The notes beneath the pieces were generated by a model. That model saw only the letters and a program-made list of their open reading frames with translations. It was not told the origin of the DNA and did no database searches. A program made the position numbers and the translations under genes. 64,000 nt of DNA from Caballeronia udeis (lineage in GTDB: Bacteria > Pseudomonadota > Gammaproteobacteria > Burkholderiales > Burkholderiaceae): the NCBI RefSeq assembly GCF_001544555.2, contig NZ_FCOK02000003.1, positions 213,298 through 277,297 of the forward strand, given 5' to 3'. Below, one piece after another: positions 10,496 to 19,942 of this stretch (position 1 is the stretch's first letter; each line of letters opens with the position of its first letter).

Positions 10496-11430
10496 AGGTG
10501 CACGCCTTGATTCGCGTCGCAGCTTGCGCCGTGTCGCTACATGCCGGCCTGAGCTTCGCAGCGTCCGCGGCGTCCGGGACTTCCGATGCGCAGGCTGCAG
10601 CGGCCAACGCGCAACCGCCCTATTCCACGGCCAGCGACCAGATCAGGTTCGGCAATGCGGCGTTGTTCCGCAACCTGATTCCATCGGCAACATTGGAACA
10701 GCAGTCTGCCGACGAGTACGCTCAAATCCTGCGCGAGGCCCGGCGCACGAAGCATCTTCTTGGCGACGACAATCCGCTCGTGAAGCGTGCACGCGAAATT
10801 GCCAATCGCGAGATTCCGTTTGCGCTGAAGTGGAATGACCGCTCGAAGAACTGGAAGTGGGAAGTCAACGTGGTGCGCTCGGACGAGATCCGCATGTATT
10901 GCCTGCCGGGCGGCAAGATTGTGATTTACAGCGGACTGATAGACCGGTTGCGTCTCAACGACAACGAACTCGGCATGATGATCGGCCATGAAATAGCGCA
11001 TGCGTTGCGCGAACATGCGCGTGACCGGCTGGGTCGTCAGCAGGCGGCGCAATTGAGTACGGGAACAATTCCGCCGCTATTCGGTTTCGCCGATATCAGC
11101 TCCACCCCGCTGGGGATTGGCGAGCAATTGCTAGCCATGCGATACACACCCGCCGATGAAACCGAAGCCGACGTGATCGGTAGCGAGATTGCATCGCGCG
11201 CGGGTTACGATCCGCGCGCCGCCATCACGTTGTGGAAGAAGATTGATGCGCGTACGCGGCGCACGCCGAACGGGTTTATCTGGATGCACCCGTATGGCGC
11301 TGCCCGCGTACACGATCTGATGAAGCGGTTGCCCGACATGATGCCGCTCTACGCAAAAGCGATCGGGAAAACGGTGGACCAGTTGCCCAACTACGAGGGA
11401 ATGGGCCGGTTTAAAAAGCCGCGGCTTTAG
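10492..11430 (+). CDS. exported M48-family zinc metallopeptidase
   Basis: Protein of 312 residues with a Sec signal peptide (VAACAVSLHAGLSFAASA, cleavage near residue 25-28) and an M48 peptidase domain with Zn motif HEIAH in MMIGHEIAHALREHARDR and the downstream glutamate in ADETEADVIG. It resembles periplasmic BepA/LoiP-like peptidases that act on outer-membrane proteins, but the exact role is unknown. It is translationally coupled to ampG, suggesting an envelope function. Confidence 0.88.
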   Translation: MKVHALIRVAACAVSLHAGLSFAASAASGTSDAQAAAANAQPPYSTASDQIRFGNAALFRNLIPSATLEQQSADEYAQILREARRTKHLLGDDNPLVKRAREIANREIPFALKWNDRSKNWKWEVNVVRSDEIRMYCLPGGKIVIYSGLIDRLRLNDNELGMMIGHEIAHALREHARDRLGRQQAAQLSTGTIPPLFGFADISSTPLGIGEQLLAMRYTPADETEADVIGSEIASRAGYDPRAAITLWKKIDARTRRTPNGFIWMHPYGAARVHDLMKRLPDMMPLYAKAIGKTVDQLPNYEGMGRFKKPRL

Positions 11431-11435
11431 AAAAT

Positions 11436-12209
11436 CTAAATCTTCCAGTCGTAGTCAATGATCAGCGGCGCGTGGTCGCTGAACTTGATATCGCGGAAAA
11501 CGGAAGTCGCCGCCGCCGTGTCCGCAACGCCCTTCGTCGCGATCTGGTAATCAATCCGCCACCCGACGTTCTTCGCGTAAGCCTGGCCGCGATTGCTCCA
11601 CCACGTATATTGCTCAGGCCGCTGGTCCAGCGTTCTGAAGACATCCACATACGCTTTTTCATCGAAGAGTTGCGTGAGCCACGCGCGCTCTTCCGGCAGG
11701 CAACCCGAGTTCTTCTGATTGCTCTTCCAGTTCTTGATGTCGATTTCCTTGTGCACGATATTCACGTCGCCGCACAAGATCACTTCGCGCTTTTTGGCCA
11801 GCTTCTCCAGATGCGGCATGAACTCGTCCATGAACCGGTATTTGGCCTGCTGCCGCTCTTCACCGCTGGACCCCGAAGGCACATACACCGAGATCACCGA
11901 TAAATCCCCGAAGCGCGCTTCCACATAACGCCCTTCCGGATCGAATTCCTCACTGCCGAACCCGATGATCACTTCATCCGGCTCGTGCTTCGTATAAAGC
12001 CCCGCGCCGGAATATCCCTTTTTCACTGCGTGCTGGAAATAACCCTGAAAGCCGTGCGGCGCGAGAAATTCCGGCGTGAGATCGTCTTGCGAGCACTTGA
12101 TCTCCTGGACGCAGACCACGTCAGCATCCTGCTCGCCAAACCAGTCGAAGAATCCCTTCTTGGCGGCCGAACGAATGCCGTTCAAATTAGCGGTGATGAC
12201 ACGAAACAT
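11436..12209 (-). CDS. xth: exodeoxyribonuclease III (AP endonuclease)
   Basis: ExoIII/EEP-family nuclease of 257 residues involved in repair of abasic sites and 3' blocks. Visible motifs are ITANLNGIRSA, the metal-ligand Glu in CVQEIKCSQ, ILCGDVNIVH and the catalytic FSDHAPLIIDY near the C terminus. Length is normal for the bacterial family. It is convergent with the peptidase gene (6 bp apart) and lies 24 bp downstream of the ppk2 gene. Confidence 0.95.
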   Translation of the reverse strand: MFRVITANLNGIRSAAKKGFFDWFGEQDADVVCVQEIKCSQDDLTPEFLAPHGFQGYFQHAVKKGYSGAGLYTKHEPDEVIIGFGSEEFDPEGRYVEARFGDLSVISVYVPSGSSGEERQQAKYRFMDEFMPHLEKLAKKREVILCGDVNIVHKEIDIKNWKSNQKNSGCLPEERAWLTQLFDEKAYVDVFRTLDQRPEQYTWWSNRGQAYAKNVGWRIDYQIATKGVADTAAATSVFRDIKFSDHAPLIIDYDWKI

Positions 12210-12233
12210 GAAGCATCCTTGTATGTTGGTGAA

Positions 12234-13070
12234 CTACTCGACCTTGATCCCTTTCAGCGACTCTTTCGCCGGCGGATATTCGAGCTTCAAACCCTGCAGT
12301 GTGCGCACCATCAACTCCGCTACCATCACGTTGCGGTGCGTCTTTGAATCAGCGGGAATCACGTACCACGGGGCAATGCCCGTCGAAGTCGCCCCAAGGG
12401 CGTCGTCATAAGCCAGGCGATAATCGTCCCAGAGTTTGCGGGCATCGAGATCCGACGGATCAAACTTCCAGTGCTTCTCGGGATTGTCGATACGCGCCTG
12501 CAACCGCACCTTCTGCTCGTCCTTCGATATATGCAAAAAGCACTTCACGATTGTGGTGCCGTTTTCGGCAAGCATCGCTTCGAAGTCGCGAATCTGCCGG
12601 TAGCGGCGTTCCCACCCTTCTTGATCGATCTGTTTCAGCACGCGCGGCACCAGCACGTCTTCATACTGGCTGCGATTGAAAACGGCGAACTCGCCGGCAG
12701 CCGGAACCTGTGAATGAACGCGCCAGAGAAAATCGTGTGCAGCTTCGGTTTCGGAAGGCGCCTTGAACGGCACGACCCGCAAACCGAGCGGATCGACGTC
12801 GCGAAAGACACCGCGAACCGTGCCGTCCTTGCCGCTCGTATCCATGCCTTGCAGGATGAGCAGGACACGGTGCGCGCGTTGTGCGTGCAGCTTTTCCTGC
12901 AGGGCATCGAGTGCTGTGCTCAACTCGCTCAGACGCTCGCGATCCGCGTCTTTCGCGCCGGACGAAAACGGCTTCGACGCGGTGTCGATGGAAGCCAGGT
13001 CAAACGGCTTGATCTTCTTGCCGTCAAAATACGGCACGCGATAATCGTCAAGCTCAGGTTTTTTGGCCAC
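12234..13070 (-). CDS. PPK2-family polyphosphate:nucleotide phosphotransferase
   Basis: Cytoplasmic kinase of 278 residues that transfers phosphate from polyphosphate to nucleoside mono- or diphosphates. Walker A is LQGMDTSGKDGTVRG, Walker B region FNRSQYEDVLVPRV, and a lid arginine segment ERRYRQIRDFE follows. The frame is open further upstream, but GTG 13070 (VAKKPELDDY) has a good ribosome-binding site (GGGGGA about 7 nt before) and gives the usual length. Whether AMP, ADP or both is the acceptor cannot be read from sequence. Confidence 0.88.
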   Translation of the reverse strand: MAKKPELDDYRVPYFDGKKIKPFDLASIDTASKPFSSGAKDADRERLSELSTALDALQEKLHAQRAHRVLLILQGMDTSGKDGTVRGVFRDVDPLGLRVVPFKAPSETEAAHDFLWRVHSQVPAAGEFAVFNRSQYEDVLVPRVLKQIDQEGWERRYRQIRDFEAMLAENGTTIVKCFLHISKDEQKVRLQARIDNPEKHWKFDPSDLDARKLWDDYRLAYDDALGATSTGIAPWYVIPADSKTHRNVMVAELMVRTLQGLKLEYPPAKESLKGIKVE

Positions 13071-13151
13071 GCGTGCGTCCCCCGTTGATAAAAGAAAGGG
13101 TTGCTGCCAGACAGGAGCCGGCAGCAACCCGCGAATAATCCAGCGGTCAGC

Positions 13152-14636
13152 TCAAGAGGATAGTTTCTTCTTCAAAAGCTCGTTGACTTGCTGCGGATTC
13201 GCCTTGCCCTTCGTCGCTTTCATCGCCTGGCCGATCAGCGCGTTAAACGCCTTCTCCTTGCCCGACCGGTACTCATCGACGGACTTCTGGTTCGCGGCCA
13301 TCACTTCGTCGATGATCGCTTCCAGCTCACCCGTATCCGAGATCTGCTTCAACCCCTTCGCTTCGATAATCCGGTCGGCGGCGGTGTCGTCGGTGGCTTT
13401 CTCTTCCCAGATCGCCTGGAAGATATCCTTGGCGATCTTGTTCGAGATCGTGCCGTCGGCCACGCGCTGAATCACGAGTCCAAGCTGTGCGGGGGACACC
13501 GGCGAGCCGGCAATATCCAGCGAGTCGCGGTTCAGTTGCGACGACACTTCGCCCATCAGCCAGTTGGCCGCGAGCTTCGCATGCGTCGGGCCAACGACGC
13601 CAACCACGCTTTCAAAATACGCCGACATATCCTTCGATGACGTCAACCCAGCCGCGTCATACGGCGTCAAACCGTACTGCTCGACGAAACGCGTCTGCAT
13701 GGCTTCCGGCAATTCGGGCAATTCGCTGCGAACCCGCGCGATCCACGCTTCATCGATGACCAAAGGCATCAGGTCGGGATCAGGGAAATAGCGGTAATCG
13801 TGCGCATCTTCCTTGCTGCGCATGGACCGCGTTTCGCGCTTGTCGGGATCGTAAAGACGCGTTTCCTGCACGACCGTCCCACCGTCTTCGATCAACTCGA
13901 TCTGCCGGCGCACTTCGTACTGAATGGCTTCTTCGAGAAAACGGAACGAGTTCAGGTTCTTGATCTCGGCGCGCGTGCCGAATTCGGCCTGACCGACCGG
14001 GCGCACGGAGACGTTCGCGTCGCAACGGAACGAGCCTTCCTGCATGTTGCCGTCGCAGATACCGAGCCATTGCACAAGAGTGTGCAGGCTCTTCGCATAG
14101 GCCACGGCTTCGGCGGCGCTGCGCATTTCAGGTTCCGTCACAATTTCGAGCAGCGGCGTGCCGGCCCGGTTCAAGTCGATACCCGTCATGCCCGCGAAGT
14201 CTTCGTGCAGCGACTTGCCGGCGTCTTCTTCCAGATGCGCGCGCGTCAGGTTGACGGTCTTTTCGTAAGCGGCCGTACCGGTTTTTTCGTTGGCCGGGAC
14301 CTGGATCGTGACGCTGCCGCCCTGCACGACCGGAATCTCGAACTGGCTGATCTGATAACCCTTCGGCAGATCGGGGTAGAAATAATTCTTGCGGGCGAAA
14401 ATGCTGCGCGGTGAAATGGTCGCGCCGATGGCGAGGCCAAGGCGAATCGCGCGCTCGACGGCGCCACGGTTCATCACAGGCAACGAACCCGGCAACGCCA
14501 GATCGACGGGACACGCCTGCGTGTTCGGCTCAGCGCCGAACTGCGTGGGCGCACCCGAGAAAATCTTGGAGACGGTCGATAACTGCGCGTGCGTCTCCAG
14601 TCCTATAACAACTTCCCATTGCTTACTCATAGTCAT
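13152..14636 (-). CDS. gatB: Asp/Glu-tRNA amidotransferase subunit B
   Basis: Kinase-like subunit of the GatCAB amidotransferase that activates mischarged Glu-tRNA(Gln) or Asp-tRNA(Asn). The 494 residues include [11 protein letters not shown] at the N terminus, the [19 protein letters not shown] block, [13 protein letters not shown], the [10 protein letters not shown] signature, and a C-terminal YqeY-type tRNA-binding tail. The start codon overlaps the gatA stop (ATGA); a second ATG two codons later (MSKQWEVV) is an equally likely start. Last gene of the gatCAB cluster. Confidence 0.97.
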   Translation of the reverse strand: MTMSKQWEVVIGLETHAQLSTVSKIFSGAPTQFGAEPNTQACPVDLALPGSLPVMNRGAVERAIRLGLAIGATISPRSIFARKNYFYPDLPKGYQISQFEIPVVQGGSVTIQVPANEKTGTAAYEKTVNLTRAHLEEDAGKSLHEDFAGMTGIDLNRAGTPLLEIVTEPEMRSAAEAVAYAKSLHTLVQWLGICDGNMQEGSFRCDANVSVRPVGQAEFGTRAEIKNLNSFRFLEEAIQYEVRRQIELIEDGGTVVQETRLYDPDKRETRSMRSKEDAHDYRYFPDPDLMPLVIDEAWIARVRSELPELPEAMQTRFVEQYGLTPYDAAGLTSSKDMSAYFESVVGVVGPTHAKLAANWLMGEVSSQLNRDSLDIAGSPVSPAQLGLVIQRVADGTISNKIAKDIFQAIWEEKATDDTAADRIIEAKGLKQISDTGELEAIIDEVMAANQKSVDEYRSGKEKAFNALIGQAMKATKGKANPQQVNELLKKKLSS

Positions 14637-16207
14637 GACTCCCGCCGAGCCGCCTCAAGGGGGGCATGCGCCCCCTCGGGGGGCAGCGAATTTAGTGAGC
14701 GTGGGGGCAGTTCAATCTGTCCTGCCGGTGATTGCACGTGCCAGTCTGTCGCGCGCTGAAACGCGTCGGCGACCTGGAGCAACCGGGCTTCGTTGAAATA
14801 GTTGCCAATGATCTGCAAGCCGACCGGGCGTGTGGCATGTGCGCTGCCCGCAGCGCCAAAACCGCAGGGCACGCTCATGCCCGGCAAGCCGGCGAGGCTG
14901 ATCGACAGCGTGTAGATATCGGCGAGATACATCTGGACGGGGTCATCGGCTTTTTCGCCGAGATTCCATGCCACCGACGGCGCCACGGGTCCCATGATCA
15001 CGTCACAGTGATTGAATGCTTCCTGGAAATCCTGCGCGATGATGCGGCGGATTTTCTGCGCCTGAAGGTAATACGCGTCGTAATAACCGTGCGACAGCAC
15101 GTACGCGCCCACTAATATCCGGCGCTTCACTTCCGGCCCGAAACCTTCGGCACGCGACTTCTTGTACATATCGAGAAGGTCGGTGTATTCAGCCGCGCGA
15201 TGCCCGTAGCGCACGCCATCGAAACGCGACAGGTTCGACGATGCTTCAGCCGGCGCGATGATGTAATACACCGGAATGGACAGCTCGGTCTTCGGCAGCG
15301 ATACCTCGACCAGCGTGGCACCCAGTGCTTCGTATTGCTTCAGCGCGGCATCAACGGCGCCACGCACTTCGGCGCTCAAGCCCTCGCCGAAAAATTCCTT
15401 CGGCAAGCCGATGCGCAAGCCCGCGAGCGGTTTGGCCGCGTCGGTGCCGGACCAGTTCTGGCCGAGATAGCGCGTGTAATCTTCGTCCTCGCGCTGCAGG
15501 CTGGTCGAGTCGCGCGGGTCGAACGACGCAATGGCGTTGAGCAACAACGCGCAGTCCGAGGCGCTGCGGGCCATGGGTCCGCCCTGATCGAGCGAAGACG
15601 CGAACGCGATCATGCCGTAACGCGAAACGCGGCCATACGTTGGCTTGATTCCGGTAATGCCGGTGAACGACGCGGGCTGGCGAATCGAACCACCGGTGTC
15701 CGTGCCGGTGGCAGCCGGCGCCAAGCGTGCGGCGACCGCGGCGGCCGAGCCGCCCGACGATCCACCCGGAACAGCTTTCAGATCCCAGGGGTTCTTGACC
15801 GGGCCGAAATACGAATTCTCGTTCGACGAACCCATCGCGAATTCGTCCATATTGGTCTTGCCGAGCGTCACCACGCCTGCGTTCTTGAGGCGCTCCACAA
15901 CGGTGGCATCGAACGGGCTCGCGTAATTGGCGAGCATTTTCGAGCCGGCCGTGGAGGTCCAGCCGCGCGTGACAAACACGTCTTTATGCGCGATCGGCAG
16001 GCCGGTCAGTGCGCCCGCTGCGCCTTTGGCGATCAGCGCATCCGCCGCTTTGGCCTGCTCGAGCGTGAGGTCGTGGTCGACGCTGATAAACGCGTTGAGA
16101 TCCTTGGCTGCATCGATGCGCTGCAAAAAGAGCTGCGCAAGTTCGACGGCGGAGAGGGTCTTGGCGTCAAGTGCCGCGCGCAGTTCGGTCAAGCTTTTTT
16201 GATGCAT
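14633..16207 (-). CDS. gatA: Asp/Glu-tRNA amidotransferase subunit A
   Basis: Amidase-signature subunit that releases ammonia from glutamine. The Lys-cisSer-Ser triad is visible in [21 protein letters not shown] and [15 protein letters not shown]. Of 524 residues, the family part ends at about residue 500 ([10 protein letters not shown]). The last 20-odd residues ([20 protein letters not shown]) are translated from a G/C-rich intergenic-type repeat, so the natural stop seems to have been replaced by one beyond the repeat, which now overlaps gatB. Otherwise intact. Confidence 0.96.
   Translation of the reverse strand: MHQKSLTELRAALDAKTLSAVELAQLFLQRIDAAKDLNAFISVDHDLTLEQAKAADALIAKGAAGALTGLPIAHKDVFVTRGWTSTAGSKMLANYASPFDATVVERLKNAGVVTLGKTNMDEFAMGSSNENSYFGPVKNPWDLKAVPGGSSGGSAAAVAARLAPAATGTDTGGSIRQPASFTGITGIKPTYGRVSRYGMIAFASSLDQGGPMARSASDCALLLNAIASFDPRDSTSLQREDEDYTRYLGQNWSGTDAAKPLAGLRIGLPKEFFGEGLSAEVRGAVDAALKQYEALGATLVEVSLPKTELSIPVYYIIAPAEASSNLSRFDGVRYGHRAAEYTDLLDMYKKSRAEGFGPEVKRRILVGAYVLSHGYYDAYYLQAQKIRRIIAQDFQEAFNHCDVIMGPVAPSVAWNLGEKADDPVQMYLADIYTLSISLAGLPGMSVPCGFGAAGSAHATRPVGLQIIGNYFNEARLLQVADAFQRATDWHVQSPAGQIELPPRSLNSLPPEGAHAPLEAARRES
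14650..14705. repeat. G/C-rich Burkholderia-type intergenic repeat inside the 3' end of gatA
   Basis: Contains AGGGGG/CCCCCT (about 14659-14680) and a CGGGGGGCAGCGA block followed by GTGAGCGTGGGGG. Sequences of this type are, from memory, frequent between genes in Burkholderiaceae. Here it lies in the reading frame of gatA and encodes its last residues. Confidence 0.55.
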
Positions 16208-16229
16208 TGCGTTCTTCCTGATGGGCGCC

Positions 16230-16257
16230 GGGTATCGGGTATGGGGTATCGGGTACC
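16230..16257. repeat. four tandem 7-bp repeats in the gatC-gatA gap
   Basis: GGGTATC, GGGTATG, GGGTATC and GGGTACC follow each other exactly. The rest of the 129-bp gap shows nothing else recognisable. Confidence 0.8.
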
Positions 16258-16336
16258 GCGCGCCTTTTTGTTTTCGTGCGTATATTGCAGTGCCTCAAAT
16301 ACGTTGCCTCAGAGGCGCTGTCTCAAAGCACGACAC

Positions 16337-16636
16337 TTACTCGATCACCTTGGGCACGAGGTACAGCCCGTCGCGCACGGCAGGCGCGGGGCGTTGGAAC
16401 TCTTCGCGGTTTACGTGCTCTGTAACAACATCGTTTCGCAAACGCAGTTCGACTTTCTCGATCTGTTCGATCGGATGAGCAAGCGGCTCGATACCCGTGG
16501 TATCCACAGCCTGCATTTGCTCGACGAGACCGAAGAAGTCGTTCAGCCGCGCAAGCGTGGGTTCGGCCTCGTGCTCGGGCAATTCGAGCCGCGCGAGGTG
16601 CGCAATGCGTTTTACATCGGTCAGGGTCAGAGACAT
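16337..16636 (-). CDS. gatC: Asp/Glu-tRNA amidotransferase subunit C
   Basis: Small stabilising subunit (99 residues) that wraps between GatA and GatB. Family features are [15 protein letters not shown] at the N terminus and the C-terminal [14 protein letters not shown] segment ending [11 protein letters not shown]. The frame is open upstream, but ATG 16636 ([12 protein letters not shown]) is the normal family start. First gene of gatCAB and divergent from mreB; about 380 bp separate the two and must hold both promoters. Confidence 0.95.
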   Translation of the reverse strand: MSLTLTDVKRIAHLARLELPEHEAEPTLARLNDFFGLVEQMQAVDTTGIEPLAHPIEQIEKVELRLRNDVVTEHVNREEFQRPAPAVRDGLYLVPKVIE

Positions 16637-17016
16637 TCGATCACCGGTTTTTTTCGACTTACGCGCTGACAAACAGCGCGACTGCAATTCGAGCTGCAAT
16701 TCGAGATAAAGGAGCCCTAAAAAGCAGGCTTGACGATGGCAAAATGTACCGTCCTTTTCCTTCGAACACCCCAAAATTATAAGGTATCATTACGCGTTCG
16801 ACCCAAATCCGGATCGACTTACCAGCGGCCTACTCTTAGTTACAGATTTTTCAGAGAAGTGCGCGCCTGGTTCGCTCGCATCCTCCGGTAGATTTCTTCG
16901 CAGTCTTGCAATTTGCGTGGCCAGAAAATGGGTCCCCGCTGCAGGCTGTCATTTTTTCCGCTGCCGTCCTTTGGCGCTCGAAGCGAGGCACGGCTCCCAG
17001 CGAGACAGGATTTTGA

Positions 17017-18060
<1,044 letters not shown>

Positions 18061-18259
18061 GCCTTGACGCCTTTCACTAAGGCGCCAACAGCACGCACTC
18101 GCTCAATGCAGCAACGGCGACGTGCGCGAAGTATGCGACTTGCGCAATGGTTCACGTGGTCCGGCCTGGTCCGGCCCGCGGGGAACAGCGCTGGGCAGGG
18201 CCGCGCCACCACGCGGACCCGCAGCATCGAACCAACCGATCACGCCCTCGGCGCCGACC

Positions 18260-19363
18260 ATGGAATACAGTCCGCCGCCACTTTTTAAGCAAGGTCCATC
18301 CGCTCTCGCGCGATTGATCTTCTTCGTGGTGCTTGCCCTCGCCCTGCTGATTTCCGACGCACGCTTCAACACGCTCGAGATCGTGCGCGGCGTGCTGGGA
18401 GCGGGTTTGTATCCGCTGCAGCGAGCGGCGCTCGTGCCGCGCGATATTTTCATGGGCGCGGCCGATCTGGCCGTCACCAGCGCAACCCTGCGCAATGAAA
18501 ACACCAAACTGAAAGAAAAGAACCTCCAATTGTCGGTAAAAGCGGGCGATGCCGCCCAGCTCAACGCCGAAAACGCGCATCTTCGCGCGTTGCTCCAGCT
18601 AGGCTCGCGCGCCAGCACGCAAACCACGCCTGTCGAAGTCCAGTACGACACCCGCGATCCTTTCACCCAAAAAATCGTCATTGGCAAAGGTGCGCAGCAA
18701 GGCATCCAGAACGGCGCGCCTGTGGTCAACGAAGACGGCGTTATCGGGCAGGTGACGCGTGTGTTCCCGCTGCAATCGGAAGTCACGCTGCTCTCCGATA
18801 AAGACGAGGCCGTGCCCGTGCAGATCGTGCGAACCGGATTGCGCAGCGTGATCTACGGCACGCCGAAGGGCGACACGCTCGATCTGCGTTTCGTGCCAAT
18901 CAGCGCCGACGTGCAAACCGGCGACGAACTCGTGACCAGCGGCCTGGACGGCATTTATCCGCCGGGATTGCCGGTGGCGAAGGTAGTTCGCGTCGATAAA
19001 CAAGCGGATACCGCCTTTGCCCGCGTAGTCTGCCTGCCGGTCGCACCGGTCCGCGGTGCACGCCAGTTGCTCGTGCTGCATTACGAGGTCAACCAGCCGC
19101 CGAATCCTGAAGAAGCCGAGGAAGCTGCCGCGGCCAAGGACGCGAAGGACAATAAGGGGAAGAAGGGCAAAGTGGCGGCACCGGCGAAAAGCGCCAGCGC
19201 GGCCGCTCCTGCGGCGGCGGCGAGTGCGCCCGCCGCGAAAAAACCCGAACCGCCCGCGGCAGTAAAGAAAACCGAACCCGCCAGCGCGAAGAAAGCTGAA
19301 AAACCCGGGCACGCCAGGAAAGCTGAACCTGCCGTCAAGTCCGAGCCCGGAGCAGCACCATGA
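18260..19363 (+). CDS. mreC: rod-shape-determining protein MreC
   Basis: Bitopic inner-membrane protein of the elongasome. From ATG 18260 (MEYSPPPLFKQGPSALARL) it has 367 residues: one transmembrane helix (about 18-36), a coiled coil (about 70-110, LRNENTKLKEKNLQLSVKAG), and the beta-barrel periplasmic domain (VIGQVTRVFPLQSEVTLLSD). Residues from about 290 form a long Ala/Lys/Pro/Glu-rich tail not needed for the fold. The frame stays open 46 codons upstream, but the family start is at 18260. The stop overlaps mreD by 4 bp. Confidence 0.95.
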   Translation: MEYSPPPLFKQGPSALARLIFFVVLALALLISDARFNTLEIVRGVLGAGLYPLQRAALVPRDIFMGAADLAVTSATLRNENTKLKEKNLQLSVKAGDAAQLNAENAHLRALLQLGSRASTQTTPVEVQYDTRDPFTQKIVIGKGAQQGIQNGAPVVNEDGVIGQVTRVFPLQSEVTLLSDKDEAVPVQIVRTGLRSVIYGTPKGDTLDLRFVPISADVQTGDELVTSGLDGIYPPGLPVAKVVRVDKQADTAFARVVCLPVAPVRGARQLLVLHYEVNQPPNPEEAEEAAAAKDAKDNKGKKGKVAAPAKSASAAAPAAAASAPAAKKPEPPAAVKKTEPASAKKAEKPGHARKAEPAVKSEPGAAP

Positions 19364-19872
19364 ACCGTCCGCAATACATCCTGCAGCCGGTCAATCCGTA
19401 CTTCATTACGTTCAGTCTGGCCGCCGCGTTCCTGTTGAACCTGATGCCCTGGGGCAGGACCTTCGGCATCCCGGATTTCGTCGCGGTCGTGCTGCTCTTC
19501 TGGAACGTCCATCAGCCGCGTCGCGTGGGCATGGGTATCGCGTTCATGCTCGGCATGCTCATGGACGTTCACAATGCCAGTCTGCTCGGTGAGCACGCGC
19601 TCGCGTATACGCTGTTGTCGTATGGCGCCATCACCATTCACAGGCGCGTATTGTGGATGTCCCTGCCCGTGCAAACGTTCGTGGTCGCGCCGTTGCTGAT
19701 TGGCGCGCAAATCGTGCCGTTCGTGATCCGCCTGCTCACCGGCGCGGCGTTTCCCGGCTGGGGATATCTGATCGACGGGTTCGTGGAGGCCATCTTGTGG
19801 CCGGTCGCGAGTTTCCTGTTGCTGATTCCGCAGCGCCGCGCCACCGATCCCGACGACACGCGGCCAATCTGA
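19360..19872 (+). CDS. mreD: rod-shape-determining protein MreD
   Basis: Polytopic inner-membrane protein of 170 residues with about five hydrophobic segments and the family block LMPWGRTFGIPDFVAVVLLFW followed by MLGMLMDVHNASLLGEHALAY. It works with MreC, PBP2 and RodA in lateral cell-wall synthesis. ATGA overlap with mreC. Confidence 0.95.
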   Translation: MNRPQYILQPVNPYFITFSLAAAFLLNLMPWGRTFGIPDFVAVVLLFWNVHQPRRVGMGIAFMLGMLMDVHNASLLGEHALAYTLLSYGAITIHRRVLWMSLPVQTFVVAPLLIGAQIVPFVIRLLTGAAFPGWGYLIDGFVEAILWPVASFLLLIPQRRATDPDDTRPI

Positions 19873-19942
19873 GTTTAGTTAAGCGTCTGCCGCAACCGCT
19901 GCACGCTGTATACGCCACACACGCGGTCCCCGCGAACATTGC

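Noticed and set aside
15200..16669. 489-codon open frame antisense to gatA and gatC
   Set aside because: Antisense shadow; the minus-strand genes are certain.
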